From positions 1-48,529 of IMG/VR virus record IMGVR_UViG_3300021963_000197: a stretch of DNA of 48,529 nucleotides; one strand, given 5' to 3'. Both the position numbers and the translations under genes were made by a program. Shown here in pieces: positions 24,834-33,059 of this stretch (position 1 is the first letter of the stretch; every line of letters begins with the position of its first letter). The notes beneath the pieces are model-generated. The model did no database searches. It saw nothing but the letters and a program-made list of their open reading frames with translations, and was not told the DNA's origin. This stretch comes from a virus.

Positions 24834-25013
24834 ATGAAGATAGATTTTCAATTTGACACTCAATATGGAAAATTTTGTGATGCTTTGCATTTATCAGACG
24901 ATCACAGCTTAACTGATGCAGAGATTGAAGCAATGAAGCAACAACGATTGACAAATTGGATTGCGGTTATCACTGCGTCCCCTGAAGAAGTTGTTGAACA
25001 ACCAACGGAGTAA
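24834..25013 (+). CDS. 59-residue protein between fibre genes
   Basis: Starts MKIDFQFDTQYGKFCDALHL and ends EEVVEQPTE; preceded by a usable AAGGA. The frame is closed at both ends and packed between the fibre genes with 9 and 3 bp gaps. The pattern D-x3-G-x-F-x-DAL.L..DH..TDAEIEAMKQ.R..NWIAVI is one I have met in short proteins next to phage tail fibres. A role in fibre folding or assembly is suggested by position only. No membrane segment or signal peptide. Confidence 0.75.
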   Translation: MKIDFQFDTQYGKFCDALHLSDDHSLTDAEIEAMKQQRLTNWIAVITASPEEVVEQPTE

Positions 25014-25016
25014 TAC

Positions 25017-27866
25017 ATGGCAGATAGATATTGGGTTGGCGGATCAGGTACATGGGATGCAACCAGTACGACTAACTGGGCCACAAGTTCTGGCGGTGCT
25101 TCAGGAGCAAGTGCGCCTACAGCATCTGATAACGTTTTCTTTGACTCCAACTCCAATGTAGGAACAGGCGCATTTACTGTTACTGTTTCTGCGGCTGTTT
25201 GTAACGATATAACCATTGGTGGGGCAAGTGCGCCACAAGCATTAGACGGTGCAATGACGCTGGCTTTTGCGTCATCTACATTGACTGTATCTGGCTCATG
25301 GACTAATCAGGCGACTAATTTTGCTGTAACAAATACAGCAGCAACAGTGACATTTAACGCCACTACTACAGGTAAAACGATTACAACCAATGGTGTAACT
25401 ATTGGAGTTACTATTACGCTCAATGGTGTTGGTGGGGCATGGACGCTTGGATCAGCATTAAATATTAGTATATATACACTTACTCTTACAAATGGAACGT
25501 TTGATACATCAGCAAGTAACTATGCTGTTACTGCTAGTGCTTTTTCTTCAAGCAATTCAAACATAAGGACAATAAATTTAAACGGATCAACTGTTACGTT
25601 AGGCGCCGTTAGCACTGCTTGGCAAATGACAACCAGCACTAATGCAACGCTAAATGCTGGAACATCAACCATTAATCTCACATCTAGTAATTTAATTTTT
25701 GCCGGAGGTGGGTTAACTTACTATAATGTTCAGTTTACAAGCACCAGTGCAGGTGCATTGTTTCAAGTACTTGGGGCAAGTACATATAATAATTTTACAG
25801 TTGCTACGGCTAGTGCAACTGGTTTAAGTAGGCTAATTTTTACCGCAAGTCAAACAATTAACGGCACATTGACTGCTAACGGTTCAAACGGTAACATTAG
25901 GCTATTTGTCAACTCACAAACGATAGGAACAACGGCAACATTAACTTGTGCCGCAATTGCCGCTATGACTGATGTTGACTTCCGTGACATAACAATAGCA
26001 GGAGCGCATGGCACGTTGTCTGGTACTCGATTGGGAGACTGCGGAGGTAACAGCAATATTACGTTTGTGGCTGGAGCAAATAAGTATTGGAACTTAGCGG
26101 CAGGTGGCAACTGGAGCGCCACGGCTTGGGCGTTAGGTTCAGGTGGATCAGTAGCAGATACAAACTTTCCGTTACCTCAAGACACAGTAATCATTGAGAA
26201 TACAGGACTCAATACTAGCGCAACAGTTACTATCAATGCAGGTTACAACATTGGCACATTAGATACATCAACACGTACTAACGCAATGACGTTAGCGTCA
26301 AGTGGAAATGCCCCAACTTTTTATGGAAACTTTACATACGGTTCTGGTGTAACTCCAACAGGAACTGGAACATATACATTCTCTAATCGCTCCACAAAAA
26401 CACTCAACTCTGGTGGTAAAACATTTACTCAACCAATAACAATAACTGCTCCCAGTGGAGGTATTCAACTTGTTACAAACAATCTGACGCTAGGCACAAC
26501 GCTTACCACTACTTTAGCGCAAGGTACGTTAGACTTGAATAACCTGACACTAAGTACAGGATTGTTCAGCTCAAACACCTCAAATACTCGAACTATTGCT
26601 TTTGGTAGTACAGGATCAATTGTTACTACCACGACTACCGCTGGATCAACTGTTCTTTCGATGGCAACTGCCACAAACTTTACGTTTACTGGCACATCGA
26701 ACATATCAGCAGCAATGTCCACGACAAGGACGTTTAACTTTGGTGGCGCTGGAGCAACAACCTCAAACAGGTTAAACATTAACCTGACATCAGGCGCATC
26801 TGTTCCTACGTTTACAGGATCGTTTCGTCAAGTTAACTTTACCGGATCAACATGTAACACCGGCTCACAAACCATCAATTGTCACGGGTTTACGCTTGCA
26901 TCAGGAGGGACTTATACAACCACTACTTTTACAACAGTAGGTACAGGCACATTAACATCAAATGGAAAATCAATATCAACTCTTAGGGTTAATGCGTCTG
27001 GCATAACAACTACGCTTTCTGATGCTTTGATTTGCACTAGCATATGGTATTTGACCCAAGGCACAATTGATCTTAATGGGTTTAGTTTAACTACGCCCGG
27101 TTATTGGGGAGATAGCACTTTTGCAAAAAATATAACTTTTAACGGTGGGACTATTTTTATAACAATAGCTAACCCTTTTGCGTGGGATAACGTTAGCGGT
27201 AGTGGAAATCTTACCACGACAGCAGGTACTGGCACAGGCACAATCTCCATGACTGCCGCAACTGCCAAGGCGTTTCAAGGCGGAGGGGCTACGTATAACT
27301 GCACATTGAATCAAGGTGGTGCTGGTGATTTGACCATCACAGGCTCAAACACATTTGACAACATCACAAATACGGTTCAGCCAGCATCGGTCTTATTCAC
27401 CGCAGGAACAACAAGCACGTTCTTGTCTGGGTTTTCACTGTCTGGCACTGCTGGAAACCTGATAACCATAGGTTCTGCCACTGCCGCAAGCCATACGTTA
27501 TCCAAGGCAAGTGGTACTGTGTCTGTGTCTTACTGCTCCATTAGCAGGTCATCTGCCACAGGTGGCGCCACTTACCTAGCATTTACCGGCAATGGCAATG
27601 TGGACGGTGGAAACAACACTGGTTGGTTATTCAGTGGTACCAGTGTGGCCTCTAGAATAACATCAACGGGTGTGTTGTCCATAGCTGGAGAATTAGATGA
27701 AGTTACACAGACTACCATTAGACTGACCTCATCTAACCTATACTCGAGTGAATTTGATGAATATACATTGCAAGGCGCAGGTGGCGGACTTGCTAAACGA
27801 GAAACATCCACTGGAAAAATTCAAGTGACCGGACAGTTTGATGAATACAACAAGCCCTATGCATAA
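25017..27866 (+). CDS. large beta-rich fibre or surface protein (YWVGGSGTWD type)
   Basis: 949 residues. It opens MADRYWVGGSGTWDATST, an N-terminus that recurs in phage structural proteins and resembles modules in bacterial surface proteins. The rest is Thr/Ser/Asn/Gly-rich with many short repeating strands (GNLTTT, TITGSNTF types), as in autotransporter-like beta-helices; a second W-x-A-x-GGNW module (NLAAGGNWSATAWALG) lies near residue 360. The last 70 residues carry two similar 'GELDE' / 'GQFDE' strands. GGAG lies 6 nt before the start. Codon use differs by eye from its neighbours (more ACG, GCG), which suggests separate origin. Likely a fibre component; no enzyme motif. Confidence 0.65.
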   Translation: MADRYWVGGSGTWDATSTTNWATSSGGASGASAPTASDNVFFDSNSNVGTGAFTVTVSAAVCNDITIGGASAPQALDGAMTLAFASSTLTVSGSWTNQATNFAVTNTAATVTFNATTTGKTITTNGVTIGVTITLNGVGGAWTLGSALNISIYTLTLTNGTFDTSASNYAVTASAFSSSNSNIRTINLNGSTVTLGAVSTAWQMTTSTNATLNAGTSTINLTSSNLIFAGGGLTYYNVQFTSTSAGALFQVLGASTYNNFTVATASATGLSRLIFTASQTINGTLTANGSNGNIRLFVNSQTIGTTATLTCAAIAAMTDVDFRDITIAGAHGTLSGTRLGDCGGNSNITFVAGANKYWNLAAGGNWSATAWALGSGGSVADTNFPLPQDTVIIENTGLNTSATVTINAGYNIGTLDTSTRTNAMTLASSGNAPTFYGNFTYGSGVTPTGTGTYTFSNRSTKTLNSGGKTFTQPITITAPSGGIQLVTNNLTLGTTLTTTLAQGTLDLNNLTLSTGLFSSNTSNTRTIAFGSTGSIVTTTTTAGSTVLSMATATNFTFTGTSNISAAMSTTRTFNFGGAGATTSNRLNINLTSGASVPTFTGSFRQVNFTGSTCNTGSQTINCHGFTLASGGTYTTTTFTTVGTGTLTSNGKSISTLRVNASGITTTLSDALICTSIWYLTQGTIDLNGFSLTTPGYWGDSTFAKNITFNGGTIFITIANPFAWDNVSGSGNLTTTAGTGTGTISMTAATAKAFQGGGATYNCTLNQGGAGDLTITGSNTFDNITNTVQPASVLFTAGTTSTFLSGFSLSGTAGNLITIGSATAASHTLSKASGTVSVSYCSISRSSATGGATYLAFTGNGNVDGGNNTGWLFSGTSVASRITSTGVLSIAGELDEVTQTTIRLTSSNLYSSEFDEYTLQGAGGGLAKRETSTGKIQVTGQFDEYNKPYA

Positions 27867-27887
27867 GTAACTATATGGACAAATAAC

Positions 27888-30800
27888 ATGGCAAAACTAT
27901 TATCAGGAACAAGAATATATGGAACAGCAACAGTTGATTCCACACTGACACTGCAAGATCTAGTAACATCTGCGGCCACGGCTAACATAGCAAATACAAC
28001 ATCAACAACAGTTAATGCATTTGGTGCAGCCACAACACTGGGGATTGGCGGCTCAACTGGTACGCTGACCCTGGGAAATCCAACCATTGCTACCAGTGTT
28101 ACCAGCGGTACACTGGCCTTGTTCAACACTGGCCTAACAGGTACTATGAACATCGGTGGCGCAGCAGGTACATTTAACATCGGGTCAAGCACTTCAACTG
28201 TTACTTTCAATGGTACCACTATTAACTTAAACGGTACTAATCCTAGCATTGCCAGTACTAATACTGGCACAGCATCGCTATTCAATGCCAACATTACTGC
28301 AATTAACTTTGGTCAAGCAGCAGCAATTTCTATGGGCGGTACTGGCAGTAATGTCACAGTACGAGGCAATCTACTGGTAAACGGTAATACCATACTAGGT
28401 GATGCTTCTGGCGATTCAGTGACTTACAATGCCAGTACGGCCACAGTGGCTACAACTTATTCGTTCACCAATACTGATACTGGTACAAACACCGTAGTTT
28501 ATCCAATTAAATTTGCACACACACTGTCATCTGGTACAGCAGCCGTGGGTATCGGATCAGGATTCCAATTTACTGCACCTAATGCTTCTGGTACGGTGAT
28601 TGCCGGCGGCAGTGTTGAAGCTGTATCAACCAATGTAACAGCAACATCAGAAGCCTATGATGTTGTAGTTCGAGCATATACCGCTGGCGCCAGCGGTCAA
28701 GTACTAAAAGCCAATGGTACAACTTTAGAAGTTGGAGCATCTAACACTAATACTACTATTAAAACACTAGGTACTGGTACATTAACTGTAACAGGTGGCA
28801 CAACTGGTGCATCTAGTGCAGGCGCTATAGTCACAGTCAGCGGTGGAGCTGGTGGAGCAACTACAGGTGCAGGTGGACAGGCAGTATTCAAAGGTGGTGA
28901 CGGTACTACTTCTAGTACAGGAGGTGATGTAACACTCAAAGGCGGTGCCGCAGTAGGTACAAATATTGCAGGCGCAAACACTGTAATTGAAGCAGGTAAT
29001 GGTACTGGCACAGGTGGTTCTGGTAACATAATATTTAGAACAGCCAGTGCAGGCTCTAGTGGTAGTACTGCTGATACTATGACTGATAGATTAACTATTA
29101 ATAGTAGTGGTCTTATTTCTTTTGCCGGCGCAGTTACTATTGGCGGAGATCTAACAGTTAATGGAACCGTAACTACCATTAATTCAAGTACAGTCACTAT
29201 CGATGACAAAAATATTGAACTAGCCAGTGTGGCAGCCATCACAGGCTTAACTGTAACACTAACCAACGGTAGTCCAACAGTTACATTTATCGGTGTAAGT
29301 ACAACCACTGGTTTACTAGCAGGCCAAACATTAACTATCACTAGTGTACAAAGTGGTAGTCCTGCATTTGGTGTAGGCGCAACTATTCTAAGTGTTGACA
29401 GTCTAACGCAGGTAACAATGACTGATAATACTACTGGAACAACAGGTAATGTAACCATTAGCTCAAGCGGATCTAGCGATGCTACAGCAGATGGCGGCGG
29501 TATTACTGTTAAAGGCGCTACAGATAAAACATGGAGTTATGTAAATTCAACTACTGCTTGGACCAGTAATCAAAATATTGATGCTGCCTCAGGTAAAACT
29601 TACAAAATAAATGGTACCGATGTACTAAGTGCAAGTGCTGTACTACAAAATTCTGCTACATCAAGCATAGGTGCAACTGGTAGTGCTGCCACAGTTAATA
29701 TTGGCAGCACATCAAACAACAATATTTTAAACATCTATGCTAATGGTACCACAGGTACTGCTACACTAGGCACAAACGTTACCAACGGAACTGTTAACAT
29801 ATTTGCAGGTGTAACCGATACGGTTAATTACAGTGGCGCAGCAACTAGTATTACGGTTGGTAACACTGCAACCGCAGCACAGAGTGTCAGTATGTTTACA
29901 GCCAGCACTGGTTCAAGTACATACAATTTTGCCACAGGTGCCACACTTAATGCAAATACCAAAGCTATTAATATTGGTACTGCCGGTGTTAGCGGATCAA
30001 CTACTAATATCAGTATTAACAGCACAGTCAGTGGAGCACTTGGCACAACAACCATTGGCGGTGCAACTCTAACAGCATCGACTCCGACTGCTGTTAATTT
30101 AGGCACTAGCACATCATCATTAACTACAGTTACCGTTGGTGGTGCAATCACTGGAAATATATTAAAAATTGCCGGTACAGCCAGCGGTACTGCTAATCTT
30201 ACTACAGATGTAACCAACGGTACGCTAAACATTGGTCAAAGCGTTACAGGCACAGTGGCCATTGGTGCAAGCGGTACAGTACAATTAGGTACTAGTGCCA
30301 CTGTGGCAACCACTGCTCAAGTTGGCGGTGCCGTAACTGGGAATACACTCAAGGTAGCTGGTACAGCAGGAGGCACTGCTAATATTACTACAGATGTAAC
30401 CAGTGGTACATTTAATATAGCTCAAAGTGTAACTGGAACTACTACACTCGGATCAAGTGGTACTGTACAACTTGGTACAAGCACAGGATCAACAACTGTG
30501 GCACAAGTTGGTGGTGCTATCGATGGCAACACACTAAAAATTGCCGGTACAGCAGCAGGAACAACCAGTGGCATTACCACTGATGTGACCAGTGGTACAT
30601 TTAACATTGCACAGTCAGTAACAGGTACTGTAAAAATTGGTTCAAGTGGTACAGTTCAATTAGGTACTAGTGCCAGCGTGGCAACTACTGCTCAAGTTGG
30701 CGGTGCTGTAACAGGCAACACATTGAAAATTGCTGGTACAGCAGGAGGCACTACTAATATTACTACAGATGTAACCAACGGTATATTCAATGTTGCACAA

Positions 30801-31655
30801 AGTGTAACTGGTACAACTAACATTGCCTCAAGTGGTACTGTACAACTAGGTACAAGCACAGGCGCAACAACTACTGTACAAGTTGGTGGCGCAATTACAG
30901 GTAATATTCTTAAGATTGCAGGTGTAGCAGCAGGTACTGCTAATATTACAACTGATGTAACCAGTGGTACACTAAACATTGGACAAAGTGTTACAGGCAC
31001 TGTGGCCATTGGTTCAAGTGGTACTGTACAACTAGGTACAAGCACTAGTATAGCCACTACCGCACAAGTTGGTGGTGCTGTAACAGGCAACACATTGAAA
31101 CTAGCAGGCACTGCCAGCGGTGCTGTAAACATTACCACAGACGTAACCACAGGATCAGTTAATTTATTTGCTGGAGTAACTACTGGTACAGTAACAGTAG
31201 GTGGCGCTACAGCAGGCACGTTAGCCATTGCATTCAACAAGGCCAGTACCAGTACAACAACAGGGGCAGTGACCATTGCAGGCGGACTTGGTGTTGCAGG
31301 TGCTGTTAACGCACAGACCAAGAGCTTTATTATTGATCACCCAACTAAACCTGGTAAACTATTAAAACATGGTAGCTTAGAAGGCCCTGAATTTGGTGTT
31401 TATGTACGTGGACGTTGTCAAGGCAAGTATATTCAACTTCCTGATTACTGGATAGGACTAGTTGATGCTGACACGGTAACAGTTGATCTAACACCTATTG
31501 GAAGCCATCAGAAATTGTACGTAGAACGAGTAGAAGGTGATCGAGTTTACATTGCCAATGATGCTCTGTTTGGACGATCAGTTGACTGTTTCTACACAGT
31601 ATGGGGCGCACGTAAAGACGTTGGCGCATTAGATATTGAAGTAGACAAAGAATAA
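27888..31655 (+). CDS. repeat-built tail fibre with conserved C-terminal domain
   Basis: 1255 residues. The N-terminus MAKLLSGTRIYGTATVDSTL leads into TTVNAFGAATT shaft repeats also found in the two giant fibres. A 'GVSTTTGLLAGQTL' module lies near 470-530, and six tandem 62-residue repeats near 750-1122. The last 115 residues form a separate domain (KSFIIDHPTKPGKLLKHGSL, GPEFGVYVRGRC, LPDYWIGLV, CFYTVWGARKDVG) that I recognise as a recurrent C-terminal domain of environmental T4-like fibre proteins; it may cap or help trimerise the shaft. No clear Shine-Dalgarno, 21 bp after the previous stop. The opposite strand is open over long stretches because of repeated codon choice, not because of genes. 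Confidence 0.75.
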   Translation: MAKLLSGTRIYGTATVDSTLTLQDLVTSAATANIANTTSTTVNAFGAATTLGIGGSTGTLTLGNPTIATSVTSGTLALFNTGLTGTMNIGGAAGTFNIGSSTSTVTFNGTTINLNGTNPSIASTNTGTASLFNANITAINFGQAAAISMGGTGSNVTVRGNLLVNGNTILGDASGDSVTYNASTATVATTYSFTNTDTGTNTVVYPIKFAHTLSSGTAAVGIGSGFQFTAPNASGTVIAGGSVEAVSTNVTATSEAYDVVVRAYTAGASGQVLKANGTTLEVGASNTNTTIKTLGTGTLTVTGGTTGASSAGAIVTVSGGAGGATTGAGGQAVFKGGDGTTSSTGGDVTLKGGAAVGTNIAGANTVIEAGNGTGTGGSGNIIFRTASAGSSGSTADTMTDRLTINSSGLISFAGAVTIGGDLTVNGTVTTINSSTVTIDDKNIELASVAAITGLTVTLTNGSPTVTFIGVSTTTGLLAGQTLTITSVQSGSPAFGVGATILSVDSLTQVTMTDNTTGTTGNVTISSSGSSDATADGGGITVKGATDKTWSYVNSTTAWTSNQNIDAASGKTYKINGTDVLSASAVLQNSATSSIGATGSAATVNIGSTSNNNILNIYANGTTGTATLGTNVTNGTVNIFAGVTDTVNYSGAATSITVGNTATAAQSVSMFTASTGSSTYNFATGATLNANTKAINIGTAGVSGSTTNISINSTVSGALGTTTIGGATLTASTPTAVNLGTSTSSLTTVTVGGAITGNILKIAGTASGTANLTTDVTNGTLNIGQSVTGTVAIGASGTVQLGTSATVATTAQVGGAVTGNTLKVAGTAGGTANITTDVTSGTFNIAQSVTGTTTLGSSGTVQLGTSTGSTTVAQVGGAIDGNTLKIAGTAAGTTSGITTDVTSGTFNIAQSVTGTVKIGSSGTVQLGTSASVATTAQVGGAVTGNTLKIAGTAGGTTNITTDVTNGIFNVAQSVTGTTNIASSGTVQLGTSTGATTTVQVGGAITGNILKIAGVAAGTANITTDVTSGTLNIGQSVTGTVAIGSSGTVQLGTSTSIATTAQVGGAVTGNTLKLAGTASGAVNITTDVTTGSVNLFAGVTTGTVTVGGATAGTLAIAFNKASTSTTTGAVTIAGGLGVAGAVNAQTKSFIIDHPTKPGKLLKHGSLEGPEFGVYVRGRCQGKYIQLPDYWIGLVDADTVTVDLTPIGSHQKLYVERVEGDRVYIANDALFGRSVDCFYTVWGARKDVGALDIEVDKE
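30135..31253 (+). repeat. six tandem 186-bp coding repeats
   Basis: Units start at 30135, 30321, 30507, 30696, 30882 and 31068: period 186 bp (62 residues), with one unit of 189 bp carrying a one-residue insertion. Each opens VGGA(V/I)-x-GN-x-LK-(I/V/L)-AG and contains TTDVT and SGTVQLGTS; the sixth decays in its second half. An intramolecular shaft built by duplication. Confidence 0.92.
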
Positions 31656-31665
31656 GGAAAATAAA

Positions 31666-32403
31666 ATGGCATTCGGAATAGGACCAATATTAGCACAACC
31701 AACTAGTTTAGTTTTAAGTCTAGATCCTGGGAATAGTCGCTGTTACAGTGGCACAGGATCTACACTAACAGACCTAAGTCTAGCAGTCAGCACTGTTGAT
31801 AGGCGAGGACTTGAACCAGCAATCACATTAGTAAACACTCCTACATATTCGAGTAATAATGGAGGCTATTTTACCTTTAACGGAACTTCGAATTATGCAA
31901 CAGCAACAAATTTAACACCGTCAACTGTGGTATCAATCAGCGCTTGGATATACATGGCCGATTGGACTGTGGCCACAGTGGGTACTTTTGTATCAAATGC
32001 TGACAGCGACGGCACCGTCAGATACCAGATTGGACTTAATAATGCCAGCTATTCTAACAGTCTAGGTGCAATCATCAAATATTCATCAGGTACACTGACA
32101 GTGAGTTACGCAAAAAGCTCATTGACAGCCGGCTGGCATTCTGTAATCGTAACATTTGACGGCTTGAACGCAAGATTATATGTAGACAGCGTCCTAGTAT
32201 CTACTAGTTCTACGCTATCTACATCAACTCCGATAGATTATTCGTCTGTGAATACTTTGGGACTTGGCGCAAAAGTTTCGGGAGGAACAATAACAGAGTA
32301 TATAGGCTGTGCCATAGGACCAGTAAATGTTCATGCAAGCACACTTACACAAGCAGAAATTACTACATACTTTGGCGGGCTACGCAGTAGATACAGCATA
32401 TAA
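31666..32403 (+). CDS. LamG/concanavalin-like adhesin
   Basis: 245 residues. A short lead (MAFGIGPILAQPTSLVLSLD) runs into a LamG-type fold: 'SLDPGNSRCYSGTGSTLTDLS' start (in pieces: LDPGNSRCYSG, TGSTLTDLS), FTFNGTSNYATATN, SISAWIYM, AGWHSVIVTFDGLNARLYVDS and ends IGPVNVHASTLTQAEI. These are the characteristic strands of the Laminin_G_3 group, which bind glycans. The same fold heads the proteins at 37414 and 39251. AAGGA site, 10 bp after the 27888 gene. Probably a fibre tip or side adhesin. Followed by a promoter at 32411. Confidence 0.75.
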   Translation: MAFGIGPILAQPTSLVLSLDPGNSRCYSGTGSTLTDLSLAVSTVDRRGLEPAITLVNTPTYSSNNGGYFTFNGTSNYATATNLTPSTVVSISAWIYMADWTVATVGTFVSNADSDGTVRYQIGLNNASYSNSLGAIIKYSSGTLTVSYAKSSLTAGWHSVIVTFDGLNARLYVDSVLVSTSSTLSTSTPIDYSSVNTLGLGAKVSGGTITEYIGCAIGPVNVHASTLTQAEITTYFGGLRSRYSI

Positions 32404-32410
32404 GGCTTTC

Positions 32411-32418
32411 GATAAATA
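32411..32418 (+). promoter_or_regulatory. late promoter placed for a leaderless transcript
   Basis: GATAAATA followed by TACTAT and the ATG at 32425. At T4 spacing the transcript starts at 32424-32425. There is no Shine-Dalgarno within 15 bp of the start. Confidence 0.6.
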
Positions 32419-32424
32419 TACTAT

Positions 32425-33054
32425 ATGGCAAATTCCGACAAAAACATAGTTATTACACCCAATGTAGGCAGCTCAACAGCACAGCCTAACGTTGTTTATA
32501 CGGGGCAAAACAATACTCCTATTACTCTACGGGTCGCTGATGATGGTACACTAAGTTGGGAAGCCAGCAGCGGTAGACTAATGTCTGCTATAACCAGTCA
32601 AACTAGCACACTGTTCAGTGTTAACGATGCATCGGGCTTGCCAGTTTTTGAAATAACAAATACCAGCATTGTAGCCTATGCTCCTATCACAGGAGCAGCA
32701 GGATCTACACTGATGACGGACATTAGCGGTCTAGCCGATGGCAGTCGTTCAGTGTTTGACATAAAAAATGAGCAAACTATTATAAGCTCAACTTATATCA
32801 CTGATAGTAAGGATGTAGAAGTTGTAGTTAACGGACAACAACTAACGCCTTACACACAACCCCAACCTAGTGCTTGGATATCAGCTTTTGACAGCTATTC
32901 CAGTAAGATGTTTAGGGTAAGAGAAAATCGGCTAATTATATACAACGCCCCAGATGTTGGCAGTCAAATAAGCGTTACAATAAAAAAGACTGCGGCAACA
33001 CGACAAAGACAAAGATATCCGTTTAGACCAGCAATGATTGCCTTAGGAGATTAA
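32425..33054 (+). CDS. conserved virion protein of T4-like environmental phages
   Basis: 209 residues. Residues 1-100 carry fibre-shaft-like strands (DNTPITLRVADDGTLSWEASS style: PITLRVADDGTLSWE). The second half holds 'VEVVVNGQQLTPY' and ends TRQRQRYPFRPAMIALGD, a C-terminus that I associate with conserved structural genes of marine T4-like phages. It overlaps functionally with the next gene: AGGAGA lies within its last codons and serves the start at 33060. Probably part of the baseplate-fibre junction; no proven function. Confidence 0.65.
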   Translation: MANSDKNIVITPNVGSSTAQPNVVYTGQNNTPITLRVADDGTLSWEASSGRLMSAITSQTSTLFSVNDASGLPVFEITNTSIVAYAPITGAAGSTLMTDISGLADGSRSVFDIKNEQTIISSTYITDSKDVEVVVNGQQLTPYTQPQPSAWISAFDSYSSKMFRVRENRLIIYNAPDVGSQISVTIKKTAATRQRQRYPFRPAMIALGD

Positions 33055-33059
33055 CAAAA

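Noticed and set aside
13550-31253. Repeats considered as CRISPR or transposon ends
   Set aside because: All repeats are in frame within fibre proteins and have no spacer structure, transposase or target duplications.
28697-31321. Long open frames on the minus strand (253, 134 and 209 codons)
   Set aside because: They are mirror images of Thr/Gly/Ala/Ser repeat codons in the 27888 fibre, giving Val/Pro/Ala-rich nonsense products with no ribosome sites.
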